Of a stretch of DNA of 64,000 nucleotides, positions 1-13,700 are shown in pieces. This DNA comes from Ridgeia piscesae (Eukaryota > Annelida > Polychaeta > Sabellida > Siboglinidae). The notes beneath the pieces were generated by a model. That model had not been told where the DNA came from. It was given only the letters and a program-made list of their open reading frames with translations, and made no database searches. Every line of letters starts with the position of its first letter. Within the stretch, counting starts at the first letter, position 1. Location of the stretch: positions 38,501 through 102,500 of the forward strand of contig JAODUO010001608.1 in the NCBI GenBank assembly GCA_025642075.2. The letters are read 5' to 3'. A program made the position numbers and the translations under genes.

Positions 1-139
1 CAAGTTCTGAGAGCGTGTGTTACCCTCGTGCCAGTGTAGTCACGATACAGAAGTATTGATACAGCAGCAACAATAATAGAAGCTGCGAGATTGCGAAGAA
101 AGGAAACTTTCCAAGAGAGCCGAGGCGGAACTACACGAA

Positions 140-290
140 GGACACAGGGGAATGAGAAGGTCACAACTGAGGTGGGAGGACCGTGTGAGGAGGGATCTGA
201 GACGACCAGGGAAGTACGACAGCCGGGAACAATGAATGAACAGGGAGTGGTAGAGATTTTCCAATACGGCGCTAGACGGAACAGAGCTAC
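140..290 (+). mobile_element. LINE C-terminal tail fragment
   Basis: One frame near 160-215 reads RWEDRVRRDLRR, a pattern common at the extreme C terminus of non-LTR retrotransposon ORF2 proteins. There is no reverse transcriptase domain and the frame breaks soon after, so this is a dead 3' fragment. The flanking sequence from 1 to about 775 shows no gene I can support. The family cannot be assigned from so short a piece. Confidence 0.35.
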
Positions 291-774
291 AGGTTCTAAT
301 CATGGGAAGTCCATACAAAGATGCATTAAATAAAAAAAACTGTGTGCTGCTTCCGGGTGTTACAAGGGAAAAGAAAACATATTCTGAAAGATGACATCCA
401 TATATGGGGTCTTCCATGAAATGGAACTGCCAAAGAAATGCGGAAACGTTCGCCAAATCGTGAAGGCGAAACCAAACCCAGTCTATCCGTCCTTCCTCAA
501 TGAGAACCAACACCAAGCGAACTACGTCTGTCTGCGGATTTTAAGTCTACATCTACGATCAATCACACTGAATGATTACAAATGTTGCTCTAATATCAAC
601 GTTTTGCTAACATGTGGAATCAAGTATGAATTTTCTATTAGATGGCGTCTGCAGGCGCCCTGATCTTGACCCCTATACCGAACATGCCAGGCACGTAGTT
701 CTATAGCCGATCGGGAAGGGAGGCGACCCCCCTCCCGGGACGAGGCGAAGAAGTAGGCCACGAAACACCTGGCA

Positions 775-906
775 AAAAGACACAGAAAGGGAAACAAAAG
801 AGATTGGTTACACTAGGAGAGAATTGGAGAGGATGGCCACGAACAGAAAATAGTGGCGTTCCTTGGTCGATGGCCTATGCTCCCATAAAGCAAATAGGCG
901 TAAGTA
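775..906 (+). mobile_element. LINE ORF2 C-terminal tail ending at a (TA)n tract
   Basis: The frame beginning TGG at about 852 reads WRSLVDGLCSHKANRRK and then a TAA stop near 904. The WRxxVDGLCS pattern is typical of the last residues of many animal non-LTR retrotransposon proteins. The fragment is followed at once by a TA dinucleotide tract, as expected where the 3' end of a LINE copy seeds or carries a simple repeat. No other domain is present. Confidence 0.45.
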
Positions 907-911
907 AAGTA

Positions 912-912
<1 letters not shown>

Positions 913-976
<64 letters not shown>
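913..976. repeat. (TA)n microsatellite
   Basis: About 31 uninterrupted TA dinucleotides directly downstream of a LINE tail. The open frames through it, with Tyr-Ile repeats, are products of the repeat and not genes. Confidence 0.95.
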
Positions 977-978
<2 letters not shown>

Positions 979-1262
979 TGGAGCCCGCGAATCAACTGAA
1001 TCAAAACATGCCGATTTTTCCAACTGATATTAAAAATATGTAACACTTATTTTTCCACTTGTGCAAAGTAATTGTTAAAAAGGTATATTTTGGAGAAATG
1101 CTTATCCATCCCACGAGACGAAGGCGCGCGAACAAATTGTTCGCGAGTGGAAAGAGACTACCTCTGAGCAAGGACAACTTTGCTACAATTATCAGCTTAA
1201 AATGTAAAATATGAAATAAAATAATATATAATAAATTATGATAAAATATACACACTAAACAT

Positions 1263-2179
1263 TCATGGGAAAGTGGAATGTGTGTTTGCTGCGGGTCTTG
1301 AACGGCTAAGGGGAAAAGCTAGTACTAAAGCGGTTGGTCCTGGTTTCGATGGATCTGAATCGGCGACTAGATGGAAGAGGTTCAAATAGGTCATGGGCAG
1401 GATGGGATGAATCTTGAGAGTTGAGAGTGGCTCTTCATAACAGGCGCTGCTGATTTCAAGACCGGGAAGGTCGCTGCCGATGATTCGGGAAGCAGTTTTC
1501 ACAACTCTGTTTAATCTGAGCGTTTCCTTCTGTGTAATCGACCCAAACCATACTGTGATAGAAAATATCAGAACACTCTCGATTACAGCTCTGTAAAAGT
1601 TGAGCATGACCTGTGTGGTCAAACCAAACTATCTTAACCTTCTTAAAAAGTATAGCCGCTGCTGGGCCTTTTTGACAAAATTAACAACATTTAGCTCCCA
1701 TTTAAGATTACTGGAGATTGTAAACCGAGAAATTTGAAATGTTGGACGATTTCAATTGTCCTGTCATCGATCACGGGAGGAGAAGATTTCTTTCTCCTAA
1801 AATCCACAATCATTTCTTTCGTTTTATTTACATTAAGTTCCAGATTGTTATCGTTGCACCAAATGATGAGTTTGTTTACTTGATCACGATATTAAGATTC
1901 ATCAGAATTTGTTATTAGCCATATCACCGTAGTGTCATCGGCAAATATCAGTATTTTAATACATACGTGACAAGATAAACAATCATGTGTAAAAAGAGAA
2001 TATAACATTCGTGACAGAACATAGCCCCGAGGCGTGCCAGTAGATAACGTAACTGATGATGATAAGTAGTCGCCTATTTTTACAACTTGCGGCCTATTTA
2101 AAAGAAAATCGATGATCCACAGACACATTGATGAGAGAGCTAGCTGCTCCTCGCAGATGACAGTGCACAGGTTGCCCAC
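1263..2179 (-). mobile_element. Degenerate Rex1/Babar-like LINE reverse transcriptase fragment
   Basis: Read on the minus strand from 2179 down, the sequence gives [11 protein letters not shown], a GTPRGYVLS block and the FADDTTV catalytic box at about 1916-1940. Further down come KTKEMIVDFRR, FYRAVIESVL, ITVWFG and ASRIIG, the order found in the palm and thumb of Rex1/Babar-group reverse transcriptases. Several stops and frame changes lie between the blocks, so the copy is dead. The 5' part of the element (endonuclease) is missing. A different LINE fragment lies next to it on the plus strand from about 2188, so this is a nested or juxtaposed pair. Family assignment rests on remembered motif patterns; the RT identity itself is firm. 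Confidence 0.7.
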
Positions 2180-2187
2180 TCTGCTGA

Positions 2188-2815
2188 AATGACGCAGAAA
2201 CTAGTGGATGCTTTCTCCGATGCGTTGACTCAACGAAGATCGGTCTGAAGATTAACATCAAAAAGACCTAGGTGCTGTACCTCTTCAACTCTACAAGAAC
2301 CCGAGAGGAACATATCATGGTTGATGGAAACAAGCTGAACTCTGTTCTTGAATTCACCTACGTCGGAAGCACTATATCAAGTAATAACTGATGACGATGA
2401 AATACAGAGGAGGATGGCCAAGTGCATCTTTCGGCAGACTACGCCAGAGACTCTGGAACAACCACAATATGTATCCATGCGGGTTAAAGGCAAGATATAC
2501 AGACGACAGATGAAAAAGTTGCATGCCTTCATGGTGCGACATCTGCGTTCGATCATGAGGATAACCTGGATGGACAAAGTGACAAACAAGGGAATACTTG
2601 AATGGACAGGGCTGCCATCTATGGAAGATTTTCTTATCAGAAAGAATCTCCGGTGGACTGGACACCTCATGAGGATGTCACCAGACACGCTACCAAAGCA
2701 GATTCCCTACTCTCAACTGTCTTTTGGTCACAGCAAGAGAGGGTGCCCTTCTCTCCGGTTCAAGGATACCATCAAGAGAATCCTGAAGCTGAGAGATATA
2801 AAGACCGATTCATGA
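2188..2815 (+). mobile_element. LINE ORF2 C-terminal fragment (plus strand)
   Basis: The translation around 2245-2390 gives GLKINIKKT, then VDGNKLNSVLEFTYVGS and IQRRMAKCIF. From 2500 to 2815 one open frame contains MRITWMDKVTNKGILEWTGL and LRWTGHLMRM, then a basic KRGCPSLRFKDTIKR stretch. This series is characteristic of the C-terminal third of an endonuclease-type non-LTR retrotransposon, after the RT catalytic box. Internal stops near 2269 and 2389 show that it is inactive. It ends in a GGCA microsatellite. Confidence 0.65.
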
Positions 2816-2825
2816 ACATCATATA

Positions 2826-2826
2826 T

Positions 2827-2910
<84 letters not shown>

Positions 2911-2911
2911 G

Positions 2912-2958
<47 letters not shown>

Positions 2959-2974
2959 CGGCAGGCAGGCAGGG

Positions 2975-3010
<36 letters not shown>

Positions 3011-3016
3011 GCAGGG

Positions 3017-3087
<71 letters not shown>

Positions 3088-3200
3088 AGGCAGAGGCAGA
3101 GGCAGAGGCAGAGGCAGAGGCAGAGGCAGAGGCAGAGGCAGAGGCAGAGGCAGAGGCAGAGGCAGAGGCAGAGGCAGAGGCAGGCAGGCAGGCAGGCAGA
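2826..3200. repeat. GGCA / GGCAGA compound microsatellite upstream of ZXDC
   Basis: A tetranucleotide GGCA tract with a few one-base interruptions runs from 2826 to about 3085. It changes to about 16 copies of the hexamer GGCAGA to about 3180 and returns to GGCA. It ends about 175 bp before the ZXDC start codon. Repetitive Arg-Gln-Ala-Gly or Ser-Ala and Leu-Pro-Ala frames on the two strands are not genes. Confidence 0.95.
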
Positions 3201-3376
3201 GACAAACTAAAACAGACAGAGACAGGATCTAGTTTGGAAACCTTAAATTTTGCCTTGCGCGGAGACTCTATAACAGTGGCGCCACTTAGTGGACAGTTTA
3301 CGGACGGAATGCATAATGTAGGTCAGGGCAGCCACTGCCTGTCACATGACAAAGCGCCTCGCTCTTTGTAAATGTA

Positions 3377-4751
3377 ATGGACGGCCCCACATGGAAGTCA
3401 GAAACGGGGATTGAAATGTCGCTGAAAGGGGGACCAAACTTCGAGAAAAATGGCGGCGCCCATAGCGTCACACATGGGTCGTCGATTTTGGTAAACAACA
3501 ACGAAGTACAGTCGGTGTTCAGTTTGAAAGTGCCTTATCTGGACCAACAGGGTGACGGCGAAGATATAGATGTTGTGCAAAATGGCGGGCACAAAAGTGA
3601 ACAGGTTACGGCGGCGAAGGCGGACAACACGTCCCTGGTGGAGAGGGAATATATGGAATCGTCGTCGCCAGCAGACGATCTTGGAAGCTCTCCAGCAGAC
3701 GATGAGGCCGTTTCTGCGCTGGGACAGGCTATTGACGGTGAAAATATCGAATGGATAAAAGCGACGGTAGACCATGAACTCGGTAGAATCACATTCGATC
3801 CAATCAGCGCCATTAGAGAAGCAGCTATTGACGGTTTAGACATGGGCGATAAAACCAGCAGAATAGAGTTCGGCGATTTGTTTACGTCGAGCACTGCCAA
3901 CTGCTCGTCTACGTCGGCTGATTCAGCACTGAGCACTTGTTCGGTTTATTCAGTGGCCGCAAATATGCTTAGCTCTGGTCAGATAATTCGTACAAATAAT
4001 GTCACAAGTCGAAATACACAATCCAGTCCGTCAAGCCCACGACGGTGTTACCGTGCCGGCAAGCAGCGTCTTCAACGATCACGCAGCTACAGTGACAGTG
4101 ACGACAACAGATTGAGTTTACAGGACAGAGCCTGTCTGGAAGAGATTGAGAGAGGTTCTCAGTTGACGCAAGAGGAGAGAGAGCTTTTTGAAAACAGCCG
4201 ACAAGAACTACAAGCGATGGAGTTTAACTCACTGCAGGATAAAAGCAATATGTTGATGACTCCTCAAGAACTGGAAAGCATGCCAGACCAGGGACTTGAG
4301 TTTGAAGCTTCAGTCGGACCAAAACAGGATCTTCTGAGTATGAAAGACGATATACAGATTATAAATATACCAGATTTGTTGACTAATACATCTGTTATAG
4401 CAACAGATGAAGATTTAATTAGCAATGCTTTACAACCTGGTGTCAATACGAACATGCAGAGTGTCTTAAAAACACCATTTTCAGACATACAATTACCATC
4501 CCATGATGTTGATGATACTCAAACAAAACTGGTAGATGGTTCATCGATTGTCAGTGTAGCCGTTTCAACTGCAACAGCTATTGACACAAACGATCCTACC
4601 ACGCAGATCATTGTAAACTCTGGTGCTGATCAGCAGATCTTTCATATCAGTAACTCAGACCTGGCAAAGTTGCAGCAGAACAATGCCGGATCTCCTCTGT
4701 CACTGTTGGGTGTCGACAGCGAGTCATTGTCTGGCTTATCTGTGCAAGATG
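3377..4751 (+). CDS. ZXDC: ZXDC exon 1: acidic, Ser-rich N-terminal region
   Basis: This single exon encodes residues 1-458 and ends in phase 1 at a GTAACT donor at 4752. No zinc finger or other named domain is visible. The composition is Ser/Asp/Thr rich, typical of intrinsically disordered regulatory segments. A short tandem duplication, SSPADD twice, lies near residues 96-110. A basic cluster, RRCYRAGKQRLQRSRS, near residue 226 could serve in nuclear import (inference). Exon 2 (5246-5361) continues in frame with YLVIPVDVG. Confidence 0.75.
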
Positions 4752-7700
4752 GTAACTAACATTAAATACTTCATTCAGCATTCTATGTGATATTGGGCAC
4801 AACTGTTTTCTATAACAATTACAACAGTGACCACTGCCTATTGAAAAGGATAGGTGCTACCAGTTTCCTGACAATTGTAACATCAAATGTCTTACTGTAT
4901 TTACACAGTTTGTTTCATTAGCCTTACATCACTAGTTCATATTTAATTTTGAATGATCTTTATTTGTCTTATTTTAAAGTTTCAAATAGAATTATGAAAG
5001 CTCTTTAGTAAAACTCTGACTAAAACTTTTATTATTTTCTGACTAAATAGTTGCTAACTGCATACAATTCTACACATAAACAATACTTTTGCTACTTGAT
5101 CTCTGAGGTTATTCAAATATGGTAAACCTGATCAGCATTGTGTTTTCCTTTCCACTATTTAAATATAAAACCTTGTATATGTCGGTGGTTTTGAGTATTT
5201 CTGTTTTAAAAATAACCATACATTTGAATAATAATTTTTTTGCAGGTTATTTAGTCATTCCTGTGGATGTTGGCAGCAAGACCAATCCAACAGCTGATGT
5301 ACATGCTTTGAAGACAAAGTCCACAAAGATAACACCAACAGCAAAGCACACATCCTCTGATGTAAGTAAACATTTTAAGGTTTTTGGAAACCTGAACATT
5401 TTGAATTTACATCATATTTTATATCCAGCACAAATGTTTTTTTTCTTGAAATAATGACTTCAAATATGTGCTCACTATCTAACTTGTGTTTCTATTTGAC
5501 CTTGTTTATGTTGCATTACCTTATTTCTGCTGTGGGTGTTCTCTGCTGAGTGTCTGTAATAGCACTGTTTGTATGTGCATTAACAATGATTTATATACCA
5601 TTGTCCGTAGTAAAAAAAGACTAACAACATCAAAGTAACCATGTTAGAGGGAATTAGCAATGTAAGAAATACAGTCTAGTCTCTTTCTTATGTACATGGA
5701 TTAATAGGAATGCTATAATATGGGGCTCAAAATAAACTTCAATTATTTAAATAATATATTTTATGAATTAAATTACACGCATGTGTGTGTCTGCAGTCTA
5801 GGCTAGCGCTGTCGATCGGCAATTGCGCCATAGGCGAAACGGTTTGCTATTTGGCGAAAATAAGATAAAACTCTTCGTCAAATTGGAGAAACTGAATTTT
5901 GGTCTTTATTATTGACATTATCAGCCGTACATGACTGCATTATTCACTGCCTGGTTTTGTTGAAGTTGTCTGAACTATCGCACATCACACCGACCCAAAT
6001 AACCAATCAGCGTGACATGCCAAGCAGGGTAAACAATAGGTCGCTAATCCCTCATTTAGCCACACTTATAGACAATAGCACAGCTTAATTTAATTAAGAA
6101 TTGTGTTGCCTGGACAATGGGGACATGCTGGATGACACTAGTTACAAGTTTGAGTTGAGTAACCAATGCTGTACCTGACAGGTTCCCTATTATCGCTCAG
6201 GGTTAGCACAGTCACATCACTCACATGGCATGACCATTAAATAATCGATGTGCAATCTGGTAAATTTTAAACCAAATGTCAATTTATGGTTGATCTAATT
6301 CATGTATATTTGACAAGTCTCATAACCAGAACACATTACAGAGAGAGAGAGATGCATGTCAAAACATGTTTTATAATTTGTATATAGCCTCTGTCACCCA
6401 GGCCAGAATTACAGTTGATATGTAGACTATTACAGCTAATTTGGAGAATTATTCTATTCAACTAATCAGTTTTTGACCAGCCAAATGATGCTTTAAGATA
6501 GGTAATAATTATATCAGTCCACTGTTTGAATCCCTGTGTGGCAACAAAAGTAGAGTGGAATTTTCTCAATTGTACAGCCTTGTTATAAAATCTTTTAACT
6601 TTTATAAATGAAAGATGTCCCATTGATTTATTTTGTGTATTTGCAAAATTCTCAACTGTTATTCGGCTTTCTTTTTTATGGTTAAAATGTTCTTTTAAAT
6701 TATATAGGTGTTTGCTTTATATGCTTTTTATACTAATCGTGTTGTCAATGTTTAGATAACAGTGTTTTATAATGAATAATGTATGGGCAATTCCATGGTA
6801 ATGGAATTACAATTCACAACATTTTTTGGTTGATGATGGTTATATTTTCCCATTCAGCATGTGTCTAGAAAAGAAACTTAAACATGGTTTGAAGTCCACA
6901 CTACTCCCTGTAAGTACCAGTGGTACCTATTAAGAAGGGTAAAATAATTATGAAATTATGGCTATTTTGGTAACGGAATTACACAGAAAATGTGAACAAC
7001 TTTTTTCAATAAATGTCATGACATATTGTCTGAAATCTGCAATCTACCGGGGCCAGCAGCTAGCATTATTAAATAGACATAAAATGACCTTGTAGTGGAT
7101 AGAATTTTACTCATGATATGTATATCGTTCTTTTTTAGTGAACAGGTTTTGATCGGTAATGAAATTACGTGTTATGGTAACAGAATTATGAGTCTTGATT
7201 ATTTTTTTAATAAAACATCAAATAATAATTGATACTCATTTTTTCATAACTTCATTTCATGTTCTACTAAAAAAAATCAATTGTACTGGCCAATAATTGT
7301 ACACACAGTACACCGACGTAGTTCACATTTAATTCAAGATCAGTCAAAAGCAGTTATTGAACTCCTGTCCATCCGTGGGTCAGGGTAGATCTTAATGTCA
7401 CAATCTTTATCAGTTGAGACTGTCAGTGTATCTTCAACATCAAGCCACACAAATTTACATACTTCAACACATTTCAAGTAAGTTGTCACTTTAGTTTAAA
7501 AAACCTGGAAGAAAAAATTATTGTTTTTTTTCACAACCATCCACTTTAAGTCCAGATTTTTTGCAAGGTCTTTTCTGTATTCTCAAGGTTGATTACCCAA
7601 ACTGTTGTCTTCTTTGTCATCTTCATTATTTCTGTGTTTTACTTTTGAAGAAGTTCTTGTGGATTATTATTTGACATGGTTGTATAACAGTCACAAACAA

Positions 7701-10700
7701 TGTAACCAACTACCCTCTGTGACTCTGCAACTGCTTAATGTTGGGAATAGGGCGTGCAAGTCTCGCACGCGAAAATGAGGCTGGGGCAGTTGAGGGCAGG
7801 AGGTCCATATACTCCATGTTAACATATTGGACTTTGTTTTGTTTTGGTCGTAATAATCGAACTGTCCCGAAATAGCGTATTTCAGTTATATTGTCCGAAG
7901 GATTATTACAAGCAGAAGCAGTGGAACATTTTGCCGGTGACAATGATCACGGAAATCATGAATTTTAATCGATTCTTATGGTGGTTGCCATGGCAATAGC
8001 GGCAAGTACTTGTGTGTGGCGATCTTGACTAATAATGAAGAGTGCTAGTTTTCGTGCAGTACAACCTGTTTGGGCCAAACGTATACATGTGTTATGATTA
8101 TGTGCATTTAGACAACTTGTCAGATATAAGTGCTTATCGAAACCACAACATACAACAATGTAAAACGCAAATCCCGTAAGACACATACAGCCTAGCATCG
8201 TGTCGATTATCTGCAATACGTAAATCGCTATGTGCCTATGACAGTGTGGTAAACTCAATATTAAATCGGACATTTAAGATAAGAAACGCATAACACAAGA
8301 TATTTATGAACTGATTTTCCTAGTATTCATCAGTCGGAAGCTACAACTGTCATCCATCGTTAGAATATTATTCTTGTGTCCAGTCCCCAATTAGTCTCGC
8401 TTAGTCCCCAATAAGCACCAGTCGCGCGGAGTCACGCCATGTATCGTGACCCACTTGCAGGCCCTATTAGACTGATCCCATTCCATGTAGAATATTCTGA
8501 CAGGTCCTGGCAGCCTCTCTGGTAAACTCGTTGGATGCGATCACGTGATATCACTTCAGAGAACACTTGAGTCATAGCCTAGGACAATAAACCTTAGCCA
8601 CGTGGAAAAGAAATACTATGTAGAATTTCTTTGAAAGTCAATGAAAACATTCTGCAACTGATCTATTGATCTGGCGTATCTAATAGATTGATATGGATCA
8701 CTGGTGCCATTTCATGTAGTATCACGTCACGTGTTACAGACAGTACATGTTACACATGGTACATGTTTCTGAATCTATGGACAGTTTTCATAAGTATTGT
8801 CCAAAGGTTCCATTGATATTTAACTGAAACATTGCCCCAGTGCCTGTGCGGAACTCTAATGTACTTAGGTCCCATTACTACTTTCTTATGATTTATAGTG
8901 CAAGAGAAAAACCATGTAATTCTGTTATTATAATTCCGTTACCAAAATGTAATTCCGTTACCATTTTGGACAATGCAGCACCGAATGTACAGCGTTCTAA
9001 CTGCAGTACAACACGCTTTTAGCAAACACGCATATAACAAATTGATAGATATAACGAAACAATTTCTTACATACATATTTTTTCCTATCTTTTCTATTAT
9101 AAGTGTTCACACATATTATGAACATGGGTATATAACGAATTAATGATTATAATGAACAACATTTCCCAAATTTCACAAATTCCGCAGTACAACAAATTTC
9201 TGTGCACCTGAAAATCACCTGGGTTTTTGCAAATACGCCTGTGACCTAGAACTTATATAGCAGCACGTTGCACCAGTGGATAAGTAATCAGGTCAATGAT
9301 ATAACAGGGCTATACAATGCAGAGCAACTGGCTTGGGGGTTTCTTCCCAAGCCTAGAATAAATAAACATCAATAGAATACTTCTTGAAAAGCAGATTAAC
9401 TCTGATGAGTGTGTGATGTCAGGTGCAGGGAGTATGGTAGACCTGTACACTGGTGTGTGTCATTTTGTAGGATGCAAGGAGTGTGGTCTGTACACTGGTG
9501 TGTGTCATTTTGTATGATGCAGTGAGTGTGGTCTGACCAGGTCTGTACGCTGGTGTGTGTCATTTTATAGGACGCAGGGAGTGTGGTCTGTACACTGGTG
9601 TGTGTCATTTTATAGGATGCAGTGAGTGTGGTCTGTACACTGGTGTGTGTGATGATGTAGGACGCAGGGAGTGTGGTCTGTACACTGGTGTGTGTGATGA
9701 TGTAGGACGCAGGGAGTGTGGTCTGTACACTGGTGTGTGTGATGTTGTAGGACTCGGAGTGTGGTCTGTACACTGGTGTGTGTGATGTTGTAGGACTCAG
9801 GGAGTGTGGTCTGTACACTGGTGTGTGTGACGATGTAGGGTGCAGGGAGTGTGGTCTGTACTCTGGTGTGTGTGATGTAGGACACAGGGAGTGTGGTCTG
9901 TACACTGGTGTGTGTGATGATGTAGGACGCAGGGAGTGTGGTCTGTACACTGGTGTGTGTGATGTAGGACACAGGGAGTGTGGTCTGTACACTGGTGTGT
10001 GTGATGATGTAGGACGCAGGGAGTGTGGTCTGTACTCTGGTGTGTGTGATGTTGTAGGATGCAGGGAGTGTGGTCTGTACACTGGTGTGTGTGATGTTGT
10101 AGGATGCAGGGAGTGTGGTCTGTACACTGGTGTGTGTGATGATGTAGGACGCAGGGAGTGTGGTCTGTACACTGGTGTGTGTGATGTTGTAGGACTCAGG
10201 GAGTGTGGTCTGTACACTGGTGTGTGTGTGATGATGTAGGACGCAGGGAGTGTGGTCTGTACACTGGTGTGTGTGATGTTGTAGGACGCAGGGTGTGTGG
10301 TCTGTACACTGGTGTGTGTGATGTAGGACACAGGGAGTGTGGTCTGTACACTGGTGTGTGTGATGTTGTAGGATGCAGGGAGTGTGGTCTGTACACTGGT
10401 GTGTGTGATGATGTAGGACGCAGGGAGTGTGGTCTGTACACTGGTGTGTGTGATGTTGTAGGATGCAGGGAGTGTGGTCTGTACACTGGTGTGTGATGTT
10501 GTAGGACGCAGGGAGTGTGGTCTGTACACTGGTGTGTGTGATGTTGTAGGATGCAGGGAGTGTGGTCTGTACACTGGTGTGTGTGATGTTGTAGGGTGCA
10601 GGGAGTGTGGTCTGTACTCTGGTGTGTGTGATGTTGTAGGACTGCAGGGAGTGTGGTCTGTACACTGGTGTGTCATTTTGTAGGACGCAGGGAGTGTGGT

Positions 10701-13700
10701 CTGTACTCTGGTGTGTGTGATGATGTAGGATGCAGGGAGTGTGGTCTGTACACTGGTGTGTGTGATGATGTAGGACGCAGGGAGTGTGGTCTGTACACTG
10801 GTGTGTGTGATGTTGTAGGACGCAGGGAGTGTGGTCTGTACACTGGTGTGTGTGATGTTGTAGGATGCAGGGAGTGTGGTCTGTACTCTGGTGTGTGTGA
10901 TGTTGTAGAATGCAGGGAGTGTGGTCTGTACACTGGTGTGTGTGATGTTGTAGGATGCAGGGAGTGTGGTCTGTACCTGGTGTGTGTGATGTTGTAGAAT
11001 GCAGGGAGTGTGGTCTGTACACTGGTGTGTGTGATGTTGTAGGACGCAGGGAGTGTGGTCTGTACACTGGTGTGTGTGATGTTGTAGGACGCAGGGAGTG
11101 TGGTCTGTACACTGGTGTGTGTGATGTTGTAGGACAGGGAGTGTGGTCTGTACACTGGTGTGTGTGATGTTGTAGGACGCAGGGAGTGTGGTCTGTACAC
11201 TGGTGTGTGTGATGTTGTAGGACGCAGGGGTGTGGTCTGTACACTGGTGTGTGTGATGTAGGACCAGGGAGTGTGGTCTGTACACTGGTGTGTGATGTGT
11301 AGGACGCAGGGAGTGTGGTCTGTACACTGGTGTGTGTGATGTTGTAGGACGCAGGGAGTGTGGTCTGTACACTGGTGTGTGTGATGTTGTAGGACGCAGG
11401 GAGTGTGGTCTGTACACTGGTGTGTGTGATGTTGTAGGACGCAGGGAGTGTGGTCTGTACACTGGTGTGTGTGATGTTGTAGGATGCAGGGAGTGTGGTC
11501 TGTACACTGGTGTGTGTGATGTTGTAGGATGCAGGGAGTGTGGTCTGTACACTGGTGTGTGTGATGTTGTAGGACGCAGGGAGTGTGGTCTGTACACTGG
11601 TGTGTGTGATGTTGTAGGATGCAGGGAGTGTGGTCTGTACACTGGTGTGTGTGATGTTGTAGGACTGCAGGGAGTGTGGTCTGTACACTGGTGTGTGTGA
11701 TGTTGTAGGACGCAGGGAGTGTGGTCTGTACACTGGTGTGTGTGATGTTGTAGGACGCAGGGAGTGTGGTCTGTACACTGGTGTGTGTGATGTTGTAGGA
11801 CGCAGGGAGTGTGGTCTGTACACTGGTGTGTGTGATGATGTAGGACGCAGGGAGTGTGGTCTGTACACTGGTGTGTGTGATGTTGTAGGACGCAGGGAGT
11901 GTGGTCTGTACACTGGTGTGTGTGATGTAGGACACAGGGAGTTTGGTCTGTACACTGGTGTGTGTGATGATGTAGGACGCAGGGAGTGTGGTCTGTACTC
12001 TGGTGTGTGTGATGTTGTAGGATGCAGGGAGTGTGGTCTGTACACTGGTGTGTGTGATGTTGTAGGACGCAGGGAGTGTGGTCTGTACACTGGTGTGTGT
12101 GATGATGTAGGATGCAGGGAGTGTGGTCTGTACACTGGTGTGTGTGATGATGTAGGACGCAGGGAGTGTGGTCTGTACACTGGTGTGTGTGATGTTGTAG
12201 GACGCAGGGTGTGTGGTCTGTACACTGGTGTGTGTGATGTAGGACACAGGGAGTGTGGTCTGTACACTGGTGTGTGTGATGTTGTAGGATGCAGGGAGTG
12301 TGGTCTGTACACTGGTGTGTGTGATGATGTAGGACGCAGGAAGTGTGGTCTGTACACTGGTGTGTGTGTGATGTTGTAGGACTCAGGGAGTGTGGTCTGT
12401 ACACTGGTGTGTGTGATGTAGGACACAGGGAGTGTGGTCTGTACACTGGTGTGTGTGATGTTGTAGGGTGCAGGGAGTGTGGTCTGTACTCTGGTGTGTG
12501 TGATGTTGTAGGATGCAGGGAGTGTGGTCTGTACACTGGTGTGTGTGATGTTGTAGGACGCAGGGAGTGTGGTCTGTACACTGGTGTGTGTGATGTAGGA
12601 CGCAGGGAGTGTGGTCTGTACACTGGTGTGTGTGATGTTGTAGGACTCAGGGAGTGTGGTCTGTACACTGGTGTGTGTGATGATGTAGGACGCAGGGAGT
12701 GTGGTCTGTACACTGGTGTGTGTGATGATGTAGGACGCAGGGAGTGTGGTCTGTACACTGGTGTGTGTGATGTTGTAGGAATCGGAGTGTGGTCTGTACA
12801 CTGGTGTGTGTGATGTTGTAGGACTCAGGGAGTGTGGTCTGTACACTGTGTGTGATGATGTAGGACGCAGGGAGTGTGGTCTGTACACTGGTGTGTGTGA
12901 TGTTGTAGGATGCAGGGAGTGTGGTCTGTACACTGGTGTGTGTGATGATGTAGGACGCAGGGAGTGTGGTCTGTACACTGGTGTGTGTGATGATGTAGGA
13001 CGCAGGGAGTGTGGTCTGTACACTGGTGTGTGTGATGTAGGACACAGGGAGTTTGGTCTGTACACTGGTGTGTGTGATGATGTAGGACGCAGGGAGTGTG
13101 GTCTGTACTCTGGTGTGTGTGATGTTGTAGGATGCAGGGAGTGTGGTCTGTACACTGGTGTGTGTGATGTTGTAGGAGGCAGGGAGTGTGGTCTGTACAC
13201 TGGTGTGTGTGATGATGTAGGATGCAGGGAGTGTGGTCTGTACACTGGTGTGTGTGATGATGTAGGACGCAGGGAGTGTGGTCTGTACACTGGTGTGTGT
13301 GATGTTGTAGGACGCAGGGTGTGTGGTCTGTACACTGGTGTGTGTGATGTAGGACACAGGGAGTGTGGTCTGTACACTGGTGTGTGTGATGTTGTAGGAT
13401 GCAGGGAGTGTGGTCTGTACACTGGTGTGTGTGATGATGTAGGACGCAGGAAGTGTGGTCTGTACACTGGTGTGTGTGATGTTGTAGGGTGCAGGGAGTG
13501 TGGTCTGTACTCTGGTGTGTGTGATGTTGTAGGATGCAGGGAGTGTGGTCTGTACTCTGGTGTGTGTGATGTTGTAGAATGCAGGGAGTGTGGTCTGTAC
13601 ACTGGTGTGTGTGATGTTGTAGGATGCAGGGAGTGTGGTCTGTACTCTGGTGTGTGTGATGTTGTAGAATGCAGGGCGTGTGGTCTGTACACTGGTGTGT

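Noticed and set aside
40..516. Minus-strand 158-codon frame near the window start
   Set aside because: It has no recognisable motif, overlaps a LINE tail on the other strand and has low-complexity Ser/Leu composition.
2602..3210. Arg-Gln-Ala-Gly and Ser-Ala or Leu-Pro-Ala repeat proteins
   Set aside because: These are translations of a GGCA/GGCAGA microsatellite, joined on plus to a dead LINE frame.
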